Shown here in pieces: positions 14,927 through 22,086 of a stretch of DNA of 37,171 nt. The translations under genes and the position numbers were made by a program. Below the pieces are notes generated by a model. It did not search any database. It was not told the origin of the DNA and saw only the letters and a list, made by a program, of their open reading frames with translations. This stretch comes from Longimicrobium sp. (GTDB taxonomy: Bacteria; Gemmatimonadota; Gemmatimonadetes; Longimicrobiales; Longimicrobiaceae): positions 1 to 37,171 of the forward strand of contig DASUYB010000128.1 in NCBI GenBank assembly GCA_036377595.1, in the 5' to 3' direction. Position 1 is the stretch's first letter. Each line of letters starts with the position of its first letter.

Positions 14927-16222
14927 TCACGCGGTGACTGGCTCGCGAGCAGTCCGCTCCGCCTTCGTGGATGCGATCACGCGCGGCTCGCCCGCGAGGC
15001 GCCACGCGGCCCATGCGACGGCCAGGTTCACCGGCAGCGCCAGGGCGATGATCTCGCCGTTCACCTGGTGGAACCAGGGGAGCACCTTCAGCAGCAGCCC
15101 CAGCACCGACATCGCCGCGACGACGAGGGAGAGGCGCACGGCCCACTTCCCCGCCCAGCGCGCGCCGTACGCCAGCGCGGGCACGAACAGCACCAGCGGC
15201 AGCGCGAACGGCGACAGCTGGAAGAGATTGAGGTTCCGGTACGCGATCGCGTGGTCCGTCGCCAGCCACAGCCCCAGCAGGATCACCCCGCCGAACCCGG
15301 CGAACAGCAGCCAGAGCGCGCTCGCCGCCGCGAATCCCCATCGTCCCGCGCGGCTCCTGGCCGCGGCCACGGCGAGCGCCGCGATCGCGCCCCCGATCGC
15401 CACGCCGGCGAGGAGGTAGCCGATGAGCCAGTGCGGCGGTCCCGTCGGCTCCGGCGGTCGGGTGGCGGTGAAGAGCGTCTGCTGGCGCGTGACCAGCGGC
15501 ACCATCTGCCCGCCGGGGCCGCGGATGCGCAGCGCCTGCACCTCGTCGCGCAGCTTCATGGGGAGGAACATCTCCTCCCATTTGCTCGACGGCTGGTCGG
15601 CCGCGGGGCCCAAGCCGGCGTTGATGCCGGTGTAGATGGGGATGTCGCCCGCGGCGTCGCCCACCAGCCGGCGCGTGTGCCAGCGGTACGTCGAGCCGGA
15701 CGGCGCGCTCGCGGTCGCCGCCTTCAGCTGGCCGCCGAGCACGCGGTCCAGCACGTCGCGCACGCGGGTGGAGCAGTTGTCGCGGTAGTAGTCGTAGCGG
15801 TAGAAGCGGTTCTCCGGGCGCTCGTTCCACTCCAGGAAGTTCTTCACCCACGTCGCCTGCCCGGGGGAGAGGTTGAGCTCCTGCGCCCACACACTGCGGT
15901 CCAGCTCCTGGTAGCGGGAGATGGTGAGATAGGCGTCGAAGCCCTGCATCCAGTAGTTCATCCGCCCGCGGACGAAGTTCAGGATGAAGTTCTCCTGCCG
16001 GAAGTCGAACATCCCGTAGTTGTACGCCTTGTCCGTTCCGTTGCGCGGGTCGTGCACCCAGATGGCGTTGTGGCCGAACTTCTCCCACACCTCGTCGCCC
16101 GGCCCCATCGTGAGCAGGATGATGCGCAGCGTGCTGTCGGCCTGCGACGGCGCGGCGAACGGCTGCGCCCGCACCGGCGCCGCGAACGCCAGGAGCACGG
16201 CGAGGATGACGGAGATTCTCAT
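14927..16222 (-). CDS. DUF4105 (Lnb N-terminal-like) membrane protein
   Basis: A 431-residue protein with a signal peptide (MRISVILAVLLAFAAPVRAQ), an exported DUF4105 domain (about 30-200) and a C-terminal membrane part with about five helices (from about 268). Family hallmarks are GDEVWEKFGHNAIWV with H51, KAYNYGMFDF, and RDNCSTRVRD with C150; the His/Cys pair resembles papain-like or NlpC/P60-like active sites. The domain is named for its place in Bifidobacterium lacto-N-biosidase, and its biochemical role is not settled. The ATG at 16222 was chosen for the signal peptide. A second DUF4105 gene lies at 23662. Confidence 0.88.
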   Translation of the reverse strand: MRISVILAVLLAFAAPVRAQPFAAPSQADSTLRIILLTMGPGDEVWEKFGHNAIWVHDPRNGTDKAYNYGMFDFRQENFILNFVRGRMNYWMQGFDAYLTISRYQELDRSVWAQELNLSPGQATWVKNFLEWNERPENRFYRYDYYRDNCSTRVRDVLDRVLGGQLKAATASAPSGSTYRWHTRRLVGDAAGDIPIYTGINAGLGPAADQPSSKWEEMFLPMKLRDEVQALRIRGPGGQMVPLVTRQQTLFTATRPPEPTGPPHWLIGYLLAGVAIGGAIAALAVAAARSRAGRWGFAAASALWLLFAGFGGVILLGLWLATDHAIAYRNLNLFQLSPFALPLVLFVPALAYGARWAGKWAVRLSLVVAAMSVLGLLLKVLPWFHQVNGEIIALALPVNLAVAWAAWRLAGEPRVIASTKAERTAREPVTA

Positions 16223-16239
16223 CACACCGCACCCCCGTC

Positions 16240-16478
16240 GACGTCATCCTGAGACGTTGCTACCAGACCCGCGGACACCCACCCGATGTCATCCTGAGGG
16301 CGCGGTGCACCGCGACCCGCGTTCGCCCGAAACCCTGCGCGCCCGAAGGATCTTGCTGGGCCGGCTGGATGTCTGCCGTAATGGGCAGATCTGTCCGTGG
16401 GGTGAGTAGATCCTTCGGTCGGCGCCAAACGCGCGTGCGGACGCAAGCTCGGCGCGGCGCCTCCCTCAGGATGACACC
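16240..16478. repeat. Paired GTCATCCTGAG / GAAGGATCT modules
   Basis: The gap between the divergent DUF4105 and dienoyl-CoA reductase genes holds GATGTCATCCTGAGG (16285), CCCGAAGGATCTTGC (16342), then inverted TAGATCCTTCGG (16407) and CCTCAGGATGAC (16464). The two halves face each other as an imperfect inverted repeat. A third GTCATCCTGAG lies at 16242. The same modules occur at 1641-1710, 1820-1890 and 24528-24598, and a GTCATTCCGAA/GAGGAATCT variant at 21288-21350. No gene is evident in this gap. Confidence 0.7.
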
Positions 16479-16694
16479 GGGGGGTGTCGCAAACGCTCAA
16501 GACGCCGGTCACGGTACGGGGCGGCGGGAAGCGCACGAAACTCTCCTTGGGAACATCTCGCAATCTCCAACCAGTTCAGGGGCGGGTGAAGCTAACGATG
16601 CGCGGGCGCGGGGCGCCACCGCCGGACTTTCGCGCCCCATCCCGCCCACGTAGTCTCAACCGGGGAAACGAGACACAACGAGACAACCAGGGAG

Positions 16695-17543
16695 ATGCCG
16701 GTGTTCCGCGACGACCTGCTGGCGGGGAAGACGGTGCTGGTGACGGGGGGCGGCTCCGGGCTCGGCCTGTCGATGGCGAAGAAGTTCGGCGCGCTGGGCG
16801 CCAACGTGGCGATCACCGGCCGCAACGCCGAGCGGCTGCAGGGTGCCGCGGGGGAGATCGGCCCCGCCGAGCGCGTGCAGACGGTGGCCTGCGACGTCCG
16901 CGACTTCGCCAGCGTGGAGGCCATGGCGATGCAGGTGGCGGAGCGCTTCGGCGGCGTCGACGTCCTCGTGAACAACGCCGCGGGGAACTTCCTCGCCGCG
17001 ACGGAGGACCTGTCGCCCAACGGCTTCAACGCGGTGGTGGGGACGGTGCTGAACGGGACCTTCCACGCCACCCTCGCCGTCGGCCGGGGGATGATCGAGC
17101 GCGGGAAGGGCGGCGTGGTGCTGAACATCGTCACCACCTACGCGTGGACGGGGTCGGCGTTCGTGGTCCCCTCCGCCTGCGCCAAGGCCGGCGTGCTGGC
17201 GATGACGCGCTCGCTCGCGGTCGAGTGGGCGGCGTACGGGATCCGCTTCAACGCCATCGCCCCCGGCCCGTTTCCCACGCAGGGCGCCTGGAACGCGCTG
17301 ATGCCCACCCCCGAGCTCGAGGCCGAGGCGAAGGCGCGCATCCCGATGGGCCGTTTCGGCGAGCACGAGGAGCTGGCCAATCTGGCCGCGTTCCTGGTGA
17401 GCGACGCCGCCCCGTACGTCAATGGCGAGGTGGTGACGATCGACGGTGGCGAGTGGATCGCCAGCGGTGGCGAGTTCAACGGCCTCATCCGCATGCCGCG
17501 CGACGCGGTCAAGGGCGCGCTCCGGGCGATGCGGGGGAAGTAG
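16695..17543 (+). CDS. 2,4-dienoyl-CoA reductase (SDR, DECR type)
   Basis: A 282-residue NADPH-dependent SDR that reduces 2,4-dienoyl-CoA during beta-oxidation of polyunsaturated fatty acids. The cofactor loop is TGGGSGLG (17-24), and NNAAGNF (93-99) is the DECR form of the NNAG motif. The usual YxxxK is replaced by SxxxK (S160, K164), with a Tyr at Y149. From family knowledge, human DECR1 uses Y199, S210 and K214 with the same spacing, and the segment VVPSACAKAG is nearly the same. This is strong evidence for function rather than a broken active site. The ATG at 16695 touches its GGGAG; the GTG at 16701 has better spacing and may be the true start. Confidence 0.93.
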   Translation: MPVFRDDLLAGKTVLVTGGGSGLGLSMAKKFGALGANVAITGRNAERLQGAAGEIGPAERVQTVACDVRDFASVEAMAMQVAERFGGVDVLVNNAAGNFLAATEDLSPNGFNAVVGTVLNGTFHATLAVGRGMIERGKGGVVLNIVTTYAWTGSAFVVPSACAKAGVLAMTRSLAVEWAAYGIRFNAIAPGPFPTQGAWNALMPTPELEAEAKARIPMGRFGEHEELANLAAFLVSDAAPYVNGEVVTIDGGEWIASGGEFNGLIRMPRDAVKGALRAMRGK

Positions 17544-17560
17544 GGCGATGGCGTCGCGCC

Positions 17561-17636
17561 GCGAGCGAAGCGAGCCCAGGTCCCTCCCCCAGTCGGTTTT
17601 GGGGGAGGGACAGGCGCGCAGCGCCAGGGAGAGGGC
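17561..17636 (+). repeat. Multi-hairpin intergenic element, copy 4
   Basis: The plus strand reads GAGCGAAGCGAGC, then TCCCTCCCCCA-GTCGGTTT-TGGGGGAGGGA (17581-17610), then GGCGC-GCA-GCGCC, then AGGGAGAGGG. It is inverted relative to the copies at 11486, 14496 and 14701, matching the plus direction of its neighbours (dienoyl-CoA reductase, cinA). It occupies most of the 132 bp between them. Confidence 0.85.
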
Positions 17637-17675
17637 CTCCGCGCCGCGGCCTCGCCGGGATCGGGTGATCGTCCC

Positions 17676-18932
17676 ATGAAAGCCGCATTCCTCGCCATCG
17701 GCGACGAGATCGTCGGGGGGCTGACGACGGACACCAACTCCGGCTTCGTCGCGGGCGAGCTGCGCGCGGTGGGGGTGGAGCCGGTCGGCGGCTTCTCGGT
17801 GACCGACGACGAGGACGACATCGCGCGGACGCTGGAGCGCGCGCTGGAGGACGCCGACCTCGTGGTCTGCACCGGCGGGCTGGGGCCCACGGCGGACGAC
17901 CTCACCACCGCGGTCGTCGCGCGCGTCGCCGGGCGCGAGCTGGTGCTGGACGAGGCGTCGCTCGCGCTGATCGAGCAGCGCTTCCGCGCGCGCGGCTTCG
18001 AGATGCCGCCGAACAACCGCAAGCAGGCGCTCTTCCCCGCCGGCGCCACCATCATCCCCAACCCCAACGGCACCGCGCCCGGCTTCCTCGTCGCCATCCA
18101 GCGCGGCGGGCGCGAGCGGTGGGTGGCGTGCTTCCCCGGCGTCCCGCGCGAGACCCGGGCGATGGTGCGCGAGTCGCTCGTCCCCTGGGCCGAGGCGCGC
18201 CAGCCGGACCGCCGCTTCGCGTCGCGCACCTACAGCACCTTCGGGCTCACGGAGAGCAAGCTCGACGAGCTGCTGGCGGGCGTGGTCTCGGCGGACGAGG
18301 CGCGGCTGGCGTTCCGGGCGGCGTTCCCGCGCATCCAGGCGCGCCTGACCGTCACCGGCGCGCCGGGCGACGACCTGGGGGACCGGCTGGACGCGCTGGA
18401 GGCCCGCGTCCGCGAGCGCCTGGGCCACCACCTGTTCGCCGTCGGCGACGAGGGGATGGAGGAGACCGTCGGCCGCCTCCTGCGCGAACGCGGGCTCACG
18501 CTCGCCGTAGCCGAGTCGTGCACCGGAGGCAGGATCGGCGACTGGGTGACGAACGTGGCAGGGAGCTCCGCCTACTTCCTCCTCGGCGTGGCGACGTACT
18601 CCAACGAGGCCAAGGAGAGGGTGATCGGCGTGCGCGCCGACACGCTGGCCGCGCACGGCGCCGTCAGCACGCAGACGGCCGAGGAGATGGCGATGGGGGT
18701 GCGGCGGCTGGCGGGCGCGGACCTCGGGCTGTCGACCACGGGGATCGCCGGGCCGGGCGGCGGCACGGCGGAGAAGCCGGTGGGCACCGTCTGCGTGGGG
18801 CTGGCGTGGGAGGGCGGCGTGTGGTCGCGCCGCTACGACCTGGGCGACCGCGGCCGCGACTGGATCAAGGGCACCACCGCCCAAGTCGCCCTCGACCGCG
18901 TCCGCCGCTGGCTTCTGGGCGCGATGGACTGA
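17676..18932 (+). CDS. cinA: CinA family protein: nicotinamide-nucleotide amidohydrolase with MoCF domain
   Basis: A 418-residue two-domain protein. The N-terminal MoaB/MogA-like COG1058 domain (about 1-170) starts AAFLAIGDEIVGG and contains VVCTGGLGPTADDLT, and in family members hydrolyses ADP-ribose-type compounds. The C-terminal PncC domain (about 260-418), with LAVAESCTGGRIGDWVT and STTGIAGPGGGTAEKPVGTV, deamidates NMN for pyridine nucleotide recycling. Length and order match full CinA. The ATG at 17676 lies 40 bp after a multi-hairpin element; GGGATCGGGTGATC is the only purine-rich stretch upstream. A hairpin repeat follows the stop. Confidence 0.95.
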   Translation: MKAAFLAIGDEIVGGLTTDTNSGFVAGELRAVGVEPVGGFSVTDDEDDIARTLERALEDADLVVCTGGLGPTADDLTTAVVARVAGRELVLDEASLALIEQRFRARGFEMPPNNRKQALFPAGATIIPNPNGTAPGFLVAIQRGGRERWVACFPGVPRETRAMVRESLVPWAEARQPDRRFASRTYSTFGLTESKLDELLAGVVSADEARLAFRAAFPRIQARLTVTGAPGDDLGDRLDALEARVRERLGHHLFAVGDEGMEETVGRLLRERGLTLAVAESCTGGRIGDWVTNVAGSSAYFLLGVATYSNEAKERVIGVRADTLAAHGAVSTQTAEEMAMGVRRLAGADLGLSTTGIAGPGGGTAEKPVGTVCVGLAWEGGVWSRRYDLGDRGRDWIKGTTAQVALDRVRRWLLGAMD

Positions 18933-18960
18933 TCCCGATCATATCACAAAAAAGAAATAG

Positions 18961-19029
18961 CTCACGCAGAGCAGCAGAGGCAGCAGAGAACTGATCGCTT
19001 TTCTCTGCTGCCTCTGCTGCTCTGCGTGA
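18961..19029. repeat. Three-unit hairpin repeat, copy B (likely bidirectional terminator)
   Basis: The left arm at 18962-18990 pairs perfectly over 29 bp with 19001-19029 around a 10-nt loop. The arm has three 9-nt units (ACGCAGAGC, AGCAGAGGC, AGCAGAGAA). It is preceded by an A-rich stretch (CACAAAAAAGAAATAG) and followed by ATCAATCTTTTC, so it has U tracts in both directions. It lies between converging cinA and the ABC-F gene. Confidence 0.88.
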
Positions 19030-19052
19030 CATCAATCTTTTCTGGATTTTCA

Positions 19053-20996
19053 TTACTTCGCCGCGGCCGCTGCCGCCGTGGCGATTTCCTCCAGCTCGGC
19101 CCAGCGGGCGTAGAGGGCGTCCACGCGCTCGCTCGCCTCGCGGAACTCCGCGCTGACACGGGCCACCTCCTCGGGCGGCCTGGTGTAGAGCGCGGGATCG
19201 GCGAGCGCGGCCTCCAGCTCCTCCTTGCGCTGCTCGGCCTCGAGGATCGCCGTCTCCATCCCCTCCAGCTCGCGCTGCTCCTTCCAGCTCAGCTTGCGCG
19301 GCTTCCCCTCCGCCGCGGCCGGCTTCGGCGCGGCGGCGGGCGCCTTCTTAGGCGCCTGCGCGGCGGCCGCGGCGATCTCCGCCTCGCGCTGGTCCTTCAG
19401 GCGGCGGTACAGGTCGTAGCCGCCGGCGTGCCGCCGCAGCTCGCCGCCGCCCTCGAACACGATCAGGCCGGTCGCGATCTTGTCGAGGAAGTAGCGGTCG
19501 TGCGTCACCAGCAGCACGCACCCGCTCCACGTCGCCAGCACCGACTCCAGCACCTGCAGGGTCACGAGGTCGAGATCGTTGGTCGGCTCGTCGAGGATCA
19601 GCAGGTTGGCGTCGGTCAGGAACAGCTTCGCCAGGAGAAGACGGTTCCTCTCCCCGCCGCTGAGCGACGACACCTTCTGCCGCTGCTGCGCGGGGGGGAA
19701 GAGGAAGGTCTCCAGGTAGCTGCGCAGGTGCGTCCGCTCGCCGCCCACCGTCACCCAGTCCTGCTCCGCGGCGGCCTCGTACACGCTCTTCTCGGGGTCG
19801 AGGTCGCTGCGCCGCTGGTCGAAGTAGGCGATGCGCGTGTTCTTCCCCAGCTCCACCTCGCCGTGGTCGGGCGGCTCCAGGCCGGTGATCACGCGCAGGA
19901 GCGTGGTCTTCCCCGCGCCGTTGGGGCCGATGATGCCGATGCGCTCGCCCGCCTGCAGGATGGTGCTGAAGTCGCGGATCAGCGTGCGGCCGCCGTATCC
20001 CTTGGTGACGTGGTGGAGATCGACCACGGTGCGCCCCAGCCGCGGCGCCTCGCCGACCGTGATCTCCACCGCGGTGCGGCGGGGGAGGCGCTTCTCGCGC
20101 TGCTCGGCCTGCAGCGCGCCGACCCGGTCCAGCCGCGCCTTGCTCTTCCCCGTGCGCGCGGGCGGCGAGCGGCGCGCCCACTCCAGCTCCTGCTGGATCA
20201 GCTTCTTCCGCTTGTCCTCCTCCACGGCCAGGCGCTCCATCCGCTCGGCCTTGGCCTCGAGGTACTCGGTGTAGCCGCCGGGATAGGGCGTCAGCTCGCC
20301 GACCGACACCTCGATCATCCGCTCGACCACGCGGTCCAGGAAGTAGCGGTCGTGGGTGATGAGCATCACCGCGCCGGGGTACTCCTGCAGGTGCTCCTCC
20401 AGCCAGAGCACGGTGTCGGCGTCCAGGTGGTTGGTTGGCTCGTCGAGCAGGAGGAGCTCGGGCTGCTGCAGGAGGACGCGGGCGAGGGCCACGCGCTTCT
20501 GCTCGCCGCCACTGAGGCCGGCCACGGGGCGCTCCCAGCCGTCCACGCCGAGCTTGGTCAGGATCGCCTCCATCCTGTGCTCGTAGTCCCACCCGCCCAG
20601 CGCGTCGATGCGGGCGGCGGACTGCTCCTGCCGCGCCAGCAGCCGCTCGGCGTCGCCCTCGCCGCGCGCGAGCTGCTCGGAGACGGCGTGATAGTCGCCG
20701 ATGGCGTCCATCAGCTCGGGGCGGCCCGACGCGGCGGCGGTCAGGATGGTGGCGCCGGGCTCGAACTCCGGCTCCTGGGAGAGGTAGCCGACGCGGATGC
20801 CGCGCTGGAAGGCGAGCGTCCCCGAGTCCGCCGCCTCCACGCCCGCCACGATGCGGAAGAGCGTCGACTTCCCGGAGCCGTTCACGCCGATGAAGCCGAC
20901 CTTCTCCCCCTCGTCCACGGCGAACGAGACGCCGTCGAAGATGGTGCGCGGGCCGAAGGACTTATGCAGCTCCTGCACGTTCAGGACGTTCGCCAT
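19053..20996 (-). CDS. ABC-F family ATPase, Uup type
   Basis: A 647-residue soluble tandem ATPase without membrane domain. The first ABC domain has Walker A GVNGSGKST (about 37-45), signature LSGGEQKRVALA and Walker B LLLLDEPTNHLD. The linker contains the ABC-F arm (KAERMERLAVEEDKRKK). The second domain has GPNGAGKTT, LSGGERNRLLLA and LLILDEPTNDLD. An Ala/Pro/Lys linker and a C-terminal coiled coil (about 570-647, ELEGMETAILEAEQRKEELE) are typical of Uup, which acts on ribosomes and branched DNA. The ATG at 20996 precedes NVLNVQELHKSFG. A minus-strand TACATT at 21034-21029 could be a -10 box, without a clear -35. A role in drug resistance is not implied. Confidence 0.94.
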   Translation of the reverse strand: MANVLNVQELHKSFGPRTIFDGVSFAVDEGEKVGFIGVNGSGKSTLFRIVAGVEAADSGTLAFQRGIRVGYLSQEPEFEPGATILTAAASGRPELMDAIGDYHAVSEQLARGEGDAERLLARQEQSAARIDALGGWDYEHRMEAILTKLGVDGWERPVAGLSGGEQKRVALARVLLQQPELLLLDEPTNHLDADTVLWLEEHLQEYPGAVMLITHDRYFLDRVVERMIEVSVGELTPYPGGYTEYLEAKAERMERLAVEEDKRKKLIQQELEWARRSPPARTGKSKARLDRVGALQAEQREKRLPRRTAVEITVGEAPRLGRTVVDLHHVTKGYGGRTLIRDFSTILQAGERIGIIGPNGAGKTTLLRVITGLEPPDHGEVELGKNTRIAYFDQRRSDLDPEKSVYEAAAEQDWVTVGGERTHLRSYLETFLFPPAQQRQKVSSLSGGERNRLLLAKLFLTDANLLILDEPTNDLDLVTLQVLESVLATWSGCVLLVTHDRYFLDKIATGLIVFEGGGELRRHAGGYDLYRRLKDQREAEIAAAAAQAPKKAPAAAPKPAAAEGKPRKLSWKEQRELEGMETAILEAEQRKEELEAALADPALYTRPPEEVARVSAEFREASERVDALYARWAELEEIATAAAAAAK

Positions 20997-21647
20997 CGTG
21001 TCTCGCCGGGGGTGATGAAGAGCGGGCGAATGTACACCCGAGCGGGGGCGGGGTGCGAGTGGGGCGGCGCCGTAGACCCTCATCCCCCCAGCCCCCTTCT
21101 CCCGACAGCAGGAGAAGGGGGAGACCTCAGCGCGGGGTCGGCTGCGTCGCGAGGAGCGGACGCTCGCGCGGCCGGGGGTGGCCCCTCCCCCGGCCCCTCC
21201 CCCGCTTCGCAGGGGCGGGGAGACCTCAGCGCGGGGGGATACTGAATTTCCGGATCAACTGTGCATTGGCGCGGAAGGAATAGGCATGTCATTCCGAAGG
21301 CGCTGCGCCGACCTGTCCTCCATGCCGTAGCCGTGGCGCCTGAGGAATCTGTGGCCGGCTCCCGAGCCACAGTCCGCCTGTCGCTCGGACGCAGGCCACA
21401 CAATCAATTGCGGCAGCCGGTATTCGGCTTCGGTGCACTGCGGATGCCCGCCTTCCCGCCCGTGATCGTTGGCGGGGATCGCACGCGTCAGAACCGGCGG
21501 CTCGCCCGCGTTTCGCGGATGTGGGGACTTCTTCGGGGGGTTGTGGGGATGATTACCTTCGGGGGTGGGCGCGGTGCGTGGTTCTTGCACCGCCGGATTC
21601 GCGGAGCCGGAACCCATCTCCGGCCGCCCCCTGCCGGCGTGAGGCCG
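20997..21647. repeat. Repeat-filled divergent intergenic region
   Basis: These 650 bp between divergent genes hold no convincing gene. At 21079-21240 are two GC-rich hairpins, CCCCCTTCTCC/GGAGAAGGGGG and CCCCTCCCCCGCTTCG-type, each followed by the same GGGAGACCTCAGCGCGGGG tail, which also occurs at 9973-9992. At 21288-21350 a GTCATTCCGAA...GAGGAATCT pair resembles the modules at 1641 and 16285. The stretch 21360-21640 contains GGCCGGCTCCCGAGCC and nothing else I recognise. Confidence 0.6.
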
Positions 21648-21941
21648 ATGCTGACCTGGATCTTCTTTTTCTTCGTGGCGTTCGGCGCCAAGGTGCTGCT
21701 GGCGTTCGCCATGATCTACCTGATCTTTCCGGCGGACCGCGTCTGCAGCGACTGCGACGGCGAGACGCTGCCGCTGCGCATGGGTGTCGTCGGCCGCACC
21801 CTCTCGTGGTTCTCCCGCGGCGCGGTGCAGCGCCGCTGGTGCCCGCGCTGCGGCTGGGAAGGCCTCACCCGCACCGGCCGCCTGAACCGCCCCGGCACCT
21901 GGACCTCCGAGGTCGAGCAGCAGCCCACGCCCCGCGGCTGA
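21648..21941 (+). CDS. Small membrane protein with zinc ribbon
   Basis: A 97-residue protein. One N-terminal membrane helix (LTWIFFFFVAFGAKVLLAFAMIYLIF, quoted as two parts: LTWIFFFFVAFGAK and VLLAFAMIYLIF) is followed by a cytoplasmic-type domain with two Cys pairs: CSDC (about 35-38) and CPRCGW (about 67-72). Together they make a likely zinc ribbon. A basic linker with RRW lies between them. I chose the ATG at 21648 because the frame upstream to 21261 is repeat sequence with atypical composition. The family is not recognised. It precedes the TPM operon by 145 bp, and that operon's first protein also carries Cys pairs, so the two may be functionally linked. Confidence 0.7.
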   Translation: MLTWIFFFFVAFGAKVLLAFAMIYLIFPADRVCSDCDGETLPLRMGVVGRTLSWFSRGAVQRRWCPRCGWEGLTRTGRLNRPGTWTSEVEQQPTPRG

Positions 21942-21949
21942 CGCGCTGC

Positions 21950-21978
21950 TAGACGCAAGCCGCGCACGAAGTTACATT
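21950..21978 (+). promoter_or_regulatory. Candidate sigma-70 promoter of the TPM operon
   Basis: TAGACG (21950-21955) and TACATT (21973-21978) are separated by 17 bp, a fair match to TTGACA/TATAAT. Transcription would begin near 21985, leaving a leader of about 100 nt before the ATG at 22087. It is the only AT-rich patch in this gap. Confidence 0.4.
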
Positions 21979-22086
21979 CTCCCCCGCGCCACCAGGCGGC
22001 GCGAAACACCCGCGCCGCATCCCCCGTAGTCTCCGCCCGCCCGCAGGTTTCGCAGCCGGACACCCGCTTCCAACGGCAGGACCACA

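Noticed and set aside
18961-19029. CRISPR-like repeats (hairpin family and the 15 bp repeats near 35571)
   Set aside because: Units are 8-15 nt without regular spacers, and no cas genes are present; the 15 bp repeats lie inside a coding region.
21261-21647. Upstream extension of the zinc-ribbon membrane protein
   Set aside because: The added 129 residues cover an intergenic repeat module and would bury the membrane helix in mid-protein; the ATG at 21648 is a better start.
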